Positions 58,727-64,000 of a stretch of DNA of 64,000 nucleotides are shown in pieces (the stretch's first letter is position 1; each line of letters opens with the position of its first letter). The stretch comes from Budorcas taxicolor (lineage: Eukaryota > Chordata > Mammalia > Artiodactyla > Bovidae), in NCBI RefSeq assembly GCF_023091745.1, contig NC_068930.1:9694262-9758261 (forward strand), given 5' to 3'. The notes beneath the pieces were generated by a model. The model worked only from the letters and a program-made list of their open reading frames with translations, had not been told where the DNA came from and did not search any database. Position numbers and translations under genes: made by a program.

Positions 58727-58782
58727 TTTCCAAAATCACATTTTGGAAATATGTGATTTGGAAAGTTGGAAATGTGATTTCC
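58727..58782. repeat. Cluster of short inverted repeats
   Basis: TTTCCAAAATCACA (58727-58740) pairs, with one bulge, with TGTGATTTGGAAA (58752-58764). A related GGAAATGTGATTTCC follows at 58768-58782. Confidence 0.8.
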
Positions 58783-58809
58783 AAAACGGCCAAGTCTTTA
58801 GCAAGTATG

Positions 58810-59128
58810 GCCATTCATCCCTTGGTTTATGAGGGGGGGACTAGTCCCAGGACCCCCACAGGTATCAAAACCTTTGGATGCTGAAGTCCCTTAATGTAAA
58901 ATGGAGCAGTATTTACATATAACCCATGCATATTCTCCCATATATTTTAACTGATCTCCAGATTACTTATCCTACCTAACACAATGTAAATGCTATGTAA
59001 ATAGTTGCCAGTGCTGCAAATTCAAGTTTTGTTTCTTAGAACTTCCTGGAATTTTTTCCCCAAATATTTTCCACCCACTGTTGGTTGAATCCACAGATAG
59101 AGAATCCACAGATACAGAGGCCCAACTG
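58810..59128 (+). mobile_element. Tigger/pogo DNA transposon remnant (Tigger2/MER8-like)
   Basis: GTCCCAGGACCCCCACAGGT, AAGTCCCTTAATGTAAAATG, TGTAAATGCTATGTAAATAG and the end ATCCACAGATACAGAGGCCC match a non-autonomous Tigger element with degraded terminal inverted repeats. Confidence 0.75.
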
Positions 59129-59135
59129 TTTAGTA

Positions 59136-59583
59136 CAGATGGTCCCTGATTTACGATGCTTCAATCTATATTTTTCAACTTAACGATACTGCAAAAGGAA
59201 TACACATTCAGTAGAAACTGAACTCTGAATTTGGATCTCATAAACCTCTTGTGATGCTGGGCCATGGCAGTGAGCCACAGTTCCCAGTCAGTCACACACT
59301 CAGTCACACAATACATTTACAACCATTCTGTACTCATACAACCGTGCTGTTTTTCACTTTTAGTACAGTTTTCAATAAATTACATGAGATAGTCAATACC
59401 ATCTTATAAAACAGGCTTTGTGTTAGATGATTTTGCCCAACTGGAGGCTATGTAACTGTTCTGAGCATGTTTAAGGTAGGCTGGATTAGGCTACAGTGTT
59501 CAGTAGGTTAGGTTTATTAAACGCATTTTCTACTTAACAAAATTTTCAACTTACAATAGCTTATTAGGATGTAACTCCATCAA
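59136..59583 (+). mobile_element. Second Tigger-family MITE
   Basis: Starts CAGATGGTCCCTGATTTACG directly after TA, then AATAAATTACATGAGATAGT, GATGATTTTGCCCAACTGGA, and ends AGGATGTAACTCCATCA. Right terminus incomplete. Subfamily not named. Confidence 0.7.
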
Positions 59584-60470
59584 AAAAGAACCCTAGATGT
59601 TGCACCTTAGCAAAAATCTCAACTGTAGTATCTTTAATTTTAAAACTGAATGGGAGATGGAAGTCAGAGGAGCAATTACCCTTAGAAGAGGGGTGAGAGT
59701 GTCTAGAAAGAAACACAAGCAGGTTTCTGGGGTTCTGGTTACAAAAAATATATTTGGTGAAAATTCACTGAGTATTACTTTAAATCTGTGTGCTTTCCCA
59801 TATGTAATGACTTCTACAGTTTTAAAACATGAATGAACTAATTAGAATTTTTGATTCCCCTTTAAAAGCTATACTTCAAATTTCCCATCTTTTAAAAAAA
59901 GGTGAAGAAAACTTAAAAAACCCTATTCTGACTATTGTGTCAATTAATAGAGAAAAAAAGTTAAGCACTTAGCATGCCTGGACTACTTTAAACACTTACT
60001 AAATTTACTAACAATAACAACAATCTCTTGGTTATCTGGAAAATTACCACTTTTTAGAGTAACTGTTATGATTATTACTACTCACAATAACAACAGCATG
60101 AATACATTTAAGAAATTTAAATAACTAAGACACAGCAAAAATATCTACATACTAGATCTTCGCTAATGTTCAGAATTACAGAGTAACCAAGAGATGTCAC
60201 TTTAAGCCTCTGACAACAGAGAGCTCACCACTGCTCATCCCAGTCAGGGAAACCTTGTAGGAACAGCGGCTTCTCTCCTCCAGGAGAGCAAAGGAAGGCT
60301 GAGGGCACGGAAACAATGAGCCCGTCTCCACTGGGGTGCAAGACGGGGTGTCAAGAGGGAGGGACCCTGAGCACTGGGACAAGGCCTTGCCTGATTCAGA
60401 TGCTCGCAAGTCATTTAAAGACTCGGGTTTAGACTGGCAACATTCTGAACACTCTGGGTAAAGAAATGTG
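59584..60470. other. Unique intron
   Basis: No gene is supported. A less AT-rich stretch at 60200-60460 holds a 98-residue minus frame with no recognised domain. Confidence 0.45.
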
Positions 60471-60473
60471 TGT

Positions 60474-60527
60474 CTCCTGCATTGCAGGCACATTCTTCAC
60501 TATCTGAACCATCAGGGAAGTTCCTTG
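60474..60527 (-). mobile_element. Bov-tA tRNA-like head fragment
   Basis: Complement of GGAACTTCCCTGATGGTTCA ... GCCTGCAATGCAGGAG: only the SINE head. Confidence 0.6.
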
Positions 60528-60611
60528 TGAGGTTCACTATTCGTTATTATATTTTGGATTGCATTTACACAATGGGAAATCATATTGATCCTAAAGTCAA
60601 TGTAATTTGAC

Positions 60612-60826
60612 TAAAGTGAAAGTGAAGTCGCTCAGTCATGTCCGACTCTGTGACCCCGTGGACTGTAGCCCACCAAGCTCCTCAGTCCATGGGATTCTCC
60701 AGGCAAGAATACTGGAGTGGGTTGCCATTTCCGTCTCCAGGGGATCTTCCCGACCCAGGGATCGAACCCAGGTCTCCCACATTGCAGGCAGACGCTTTAA
60801 CCTCTGCACCACCAAGGAAGCCCTCA
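60612..60826 (-). mobile_element. Bov-tA SINE
   Basis: Minus-strand, near full length: GTCGCTCAGTCATGTCCGAC, GGCAAGAATACTGGAGTGGG, B-box complement GGGATCGAACCC, head complement CACCACCAAGGAAGCCC. Confidence 0.93.
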
Positions 60827-60869
60827 AATGCAAGAATCCAGGTACTAACATCAAAGATTTCAAGGGAGG

Positions 60870-61605
60870 AAAGGAAGCCAGGTTGAAAGAAGAAGGGGGA
60901 GGAGGCAGGAGGGGGGACGAGAGGGGTGGCCTTACAGACGTCTCCTGCCACCTGCAGATGCCCAAGCGTTATGGGACTTTTCCCTGGGCCTCCAGAGAAG
61001 GGAGGACTGGAACTCGGCCCTACCAGAAATCAGACCAGACCAGAACCAGAATTTGAGTTCTCTGCCAAGAGGAGGTGATCAGTCTCCAATCCTCAGCTCA
61101 GGCTGAGGGCCCTTTGACCAGATTCCTGAGTCCAGGACCAGGGGACTAGAAAAACAGGGAAGGATAGGAAGGGTTAAGGAGAGGAAAGAGAGAGGGAAGG
61201 GGAGAGAGGTCAATAAAGTCTCTTGTTCCTTACCAGTCAGGGCACTCTGGCCAGTTGTCCGCGTCAGGAGGAGACCAGGGACAAAAGGGTCCCAGTTGCG
61301 GCCGCTCGGTCTGGTCCATGGGCAGACAAGCTGGCCCCTGAGTACCCAGAGTGGTCAGGATGTCAGTCTCAGCAAAGAAGAGTCTCTGCCAGAGTCGCCA
61401 TTTGTTGCAGGAAGAGGGACCCCTTCCAGGGCCCGAAACTGGGCTCTTGTCTAACACTCAGAAATGAACTGTCCGAGGAGACACATGTGCTGACAAAGCA
61501 AGAGATTTTATTGGGAAAGGGCACCTGGGTGGAGAGCAGTAGGGTAAGGAAACCCAGGAGAACCGCTCAGTAGGGTAAGGAAACCCAGGAGAACTTTGAC
61601 TAAAG
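60870..61605 (-). mobile_element. Endogenous retrovirus fragment: LTR R-U5 and leader
   Basis: On the minus strand, an LTR end (about 61400-61605) carries AATAAAATCTCTTGC as polyadenylation signal region and finishes CTTCCTGCAACA. It is followed by a possible primer-binding-site region and a non-coding leader/early internal stretch to about 60870. U3 is missing. No gag, pol or env domain is visible; the 75-residue minus frame at 61230-61457 is in the LTR-leader and has no recognised domain. It resembles ruminant class II (ERV-K-like) BTLTR-type LTRs. The copy is truncated and inert as seen. Confidence 0.7.
61537..61594. repeat. 27-bp direct duplication inside the LTR
   Basis: Two identical 27-bp copies (61537-61563 and 61568-61594), each starting CAGTAGGGTAAGG and separated by CGCT, giving a 31-bp period. 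Confidence 0.9.
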
Positions 61606-62360
61606 TCTGTATTAAATCATTTTGTTCTAATTGTGAACTAATACTGCTTTAAGAATGACTAGGATGCACATTGTATCCTCCTCCACACACCACCTATAGT
61701 CTCTCAAGTACTGGAATTACTTGAGAATTACTTGGAATTACATTCCTATTTGTCAAAAGTCTTATAGGAAATGAGAGATTCTCATTCATTCATGTTTTCT
61801 TTCAGTGAAATTACACTTCAGAATATGTCCCAGTGTTGATAAATAGTCTAAAGGCAATTAAAAAAAGATCACCAGGGTAGACAGCTGGTCCTCATCTGAC
61901 AATGAAAGACAATGGCCAGAATAAATATATAAAGGCTTAAAGAAGAAAAGACGCCTAATCCTTGGGCCTCAAGGCTCTTCCCCAAATTCTGAAGCAATGG
62001 ACCTTAAGAAGACCAAGGGAGAAGAAAAGGAAAGACCAGGAATATGTCAATTAAGAAGCAGCAGCAAAAAGGAAGAGTGTCAGCAGACAGGAGAGCAGCT
62101 TGTGTTCAAACATTCCAAGAAAGCACCCACTGCAAACCCCTCTGAGTGCAGTGAGCAGGGCCTGGCGCAGAGCACTGACAGTGCCGGCGGCGGAGAGAGC
62201 AGGCAGGGATCGAGGTCGCCAGCCACACAGATGTCGGAGGCAGTGGGCAAAACAAGGCTTTTAAAAAATATATCTCAGTCAGAACTTCCTTTCATTTTCT
62301 CACACAGAAACATGTTACACACGTATACTATTGACTCTCTTATATTACACCATCTTGAAA
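61606..62360. other. Unique intron
   Basis: A 122-residue plus frame at 61997-62365 is Lys/Ser/Gln-rich and hydrophilic with no recognised domain; not called as a gene. Confidence 0.45.
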
Positions 62361-62560
62361 AGTGACAGTGAAAGTCGCTCAGTTGTGTCCGAGTCTTTGT
62401 GACCCCATGGACTATATCTATAGACCATGGACTTCTCCAGGCCAGAATACTGGAGTGGGTAGCTGTTCCCTTCTGCAAGGGATCTTCCCAACCCAGGGAT
62501 CGAACCCAGGTTTCCTGCACTGCAGGCAGATTCTCTACGAGCTGAGCTACCAGGCAAGCC
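62361..62560 (-). mobile_element. Bov-tA SINE with target-site duplication
   Basis: Minus-strand Bov-tA with B-box complement GGGATCGAACCC and head complement GAGCTACCAGGCAAGCC. Flanked by exact CTTGAAA (62354-62360 and 62561-62567). Confidence 0.92.
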
Positions 62561-62567
62561 CTTGAAA

Positions 62568-63940
62568 GGTATTGCAAATGCACAAAATAATTGAATAGAG
62601 TTTAACTATAATTTTGATGCACTATTTATTAAAAGAGAAAGTACTTTTTAAAACTTTACAAAAATATGAAATTAAAAGCACAAAGATGAAGGGTAATTTT
62701 GAAAAAGGAAACAATACATCATTTAGTATGTGTGTGTTCCAACAAAATTGAGTTTTATTTAGGTGGCAGTGGGTTAGCTGAGTTCCTTTAAATAGTTAGG
62801 AATTTGTGAAGTGCAAAACTCATGTAACTTAATCTGTGTTTTCCTCAAATCCCCACAGGTCCATTTACTTAAGAAACCAATGCTTCCTGGCTAGATGCCA
62901 GCATACCAAACCTGCCCAGTCCTGCATAGTTTTATTTCTGTTACTAAATTAGGAAACCAAAGAGGGCAATGTGTGGGCCAATAGCAAAGAGAAAAGGTTC
63001 AGCATCATTAGTCTGCATGTTTTCTTAAAAGCCAGATCATTATATTTAAGTTTTAATTAGAGATACCAAAATAATTTAGCCTAATAAGGAGTAATACTAA
63101 AACCAATTACATGACGAAGGGAGAAGTACGAACATTTAACAAGAGCATTCTTCCGAAAAGCCTATGTCAAAACTATACTAACTAAGGCTTAATATCTCAG
63201 TGACCGATACTAAAATAGTACAATCTTTTTCTAAGCAGAGAGGAAGAAGTGGGAAGTTATTAATCACAATTTTTACAAAGAGTTACTAATATCCTTTATG
63301 TAGAGTGCTGTTCAAAGAAACTAAGTAGAGCATTCAGAGAATGCATGAAACAAAAACGATTTGAAGAGAAGAAAGCCACTGCATTAATTTTCAAAGTAAT
63401 TTTTAAATGACATAAAATATAGAAGAAAAATACATAAATTTTCAATTTTATTTTTCTCTAATTAGCAATACAAGGGGTTTAAAAGACAGTGGTTGTTAAT
63501 TAACATTCTATAAAGTATTTTAAACATAGTCCAATACTTTGTCAAAAGCTAAAGTATGAATCCTAAAGGTGTTGAGAAAATTTTAGTTCTAGAAATAGCT
63601 GACCTTTTCTTACATTTTCTTAAATATTGACAAATTTCAAAATAGTATTTATTTTACTTTAGTTCTATGAATTTCAAAATTAAATTATTTGCTACAAAAT
63701 CTGTACTTTTATATGAAGACTATTTAAATATCAGAATATAGAAATTATAGAAAAATTAAATAACAAAGTTTAAGAGCTATGATAGGCCCTGAATGGCTTA
63801 TCAGATATGCCAAAAAAAAGCATGTTCATAATATTTACTTCCCCAATCTTTAGCAATACAGAAATTCATTCATATTTCTAAAGAAGCCATAGAGAAAGGA
63901 ACGCTTCCAGTAACCATCCTAATTGTTGGTACTCTCTCAT
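62568..63940. other. Unique AT-rich intron
   Basis: No gene or repeat recognised. Confidence 0.45.
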
Positions 63941-64000
63941 CTAATCCCTTTATATATTTTTATATAGTATATATATTTTATATAGTATCTATATATTACA
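63941..64000. repeat. AT-rich TATATA-type low-complexity sequence at window end
   Basis: Repeated TATATTTTTATATAGTATAT-like units, cut by the window edge. Confidence 0.8.

Larger units (their letters stand above)
13219..64000 (-). other. LRRC28: LRRC28 intron upstream of the exon
   Basis: More than 50 kb lies upstream of the exon in the gene's orientation, with no further exon recognised, so this is read as one long intron running to the window edge. Repeats fill most of 17-21 kb, 28.8-57 kb and 58-61.6 kb. A short upstream exon could still be hidden, because small exons are hard to see by eye. Confidence 0.6.

Noticed and set aside
61230..61457. Possible retroviral protein from the minus-strand frame
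   Set aside because: It covers LTR end and leader sequence; no gag, pol or env feature is visible.
61997..62365. 122-residue Lys/Ser-rich plus-strand frame
   Set aside because: Low-complexity, no recognised domain, and runs to the edge of a SINE.
1..64000. CRISPR array, operon, prophage or other prokaryotic system
   Set aside because: No spaced direct repeats of that kind and no bacterial gene organisation. The repeats are mammalian SINEs and LINEs.
13219..64000. Further LRRC28 exons upstream
   Set aside because: I looked for LRR-coding stretches with splice sites on the minus strand and found none that I could support; a short exon could have been missed. A spliced alignment of LRRC28 mRNA would settle it.

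Overview
This window is mammalian nuclear DNA from a bovid ruminant (cattle, buffalo, sheep or goat type). The evidence is the interspersed-repeat content: many BovB (RTE) LINE copies, Bov-tA and BOV-A2 SINEs, CHR-2 SINEs, ruminant L1 and a ruminant-type endogenous retrovirus (ERV) LTR, on a background of old mammalian repeats (MIR, L2, L1M, MLT1, Tigger, hAT). Family names are from recognition by eye; no database search was run.

Only one protein-coding segment is convincing. It is a 207-bp exon on the minus strand (13012-13218) with a clean splice acceptor and donor. It encodes 68 full codons forming about three leucine-rich repeats, which I recognise as part of LRRC28. Everything else reads as intron of that gene: 1-13011 is the downstream intron and 13219-64000 the upstream intron, in minus-strand transcription. 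No other LRRC28 exon was found by eye.

Layout. 1-3700: BovB, BOV-A2 and an L1 with its 5' part inverted. 3700-8035: unique sequence with MIRs, one CHR-2 and one Bov-tA. 8036-19079: about 11 kb around the exon in which I see no ruminant-specific insertion. 17-21.4 kb: old L1M patchwork with one BovB and two Bov-tA copies. 21.4-28.8 kb: mostly unique AT-rich intron with a few SINEs and a perfect 17-bp-arm hairpin. 28.8-32.4 kb: L1M pieces and a 1.4-kb BovB. 32.6-43.9 kb: a deep nest, in which an older L1MA-type element is split by a ruminant L1, itself split by BovB, two Bov-tA (a third abuts the BovB) and CHR-2. 44.6-57.1 kb: more L1 pieces and four BovB copies, two of them with a 5' inversion. 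57.9-64 kb: MLT1, MIR, two Tigger elements, SINEs, an ERV LTR/leader fragment and AT-rich intron.

No operon-like, CRISPR-like or otherwise novel multi-gene system is present. The most interesting material is retrotransposon mechanics. One BovB has a 5' inversion enclosed by a matching 12-bp target-site duplication. Two long BovB copies share the same one-base frameshift, suggesting spread of a non-autonomous lineage. One composite BovB-tail/LTR-like insertion ends in a poly(A) tract. Several short perfect palindromes lie outside recognised repeats.
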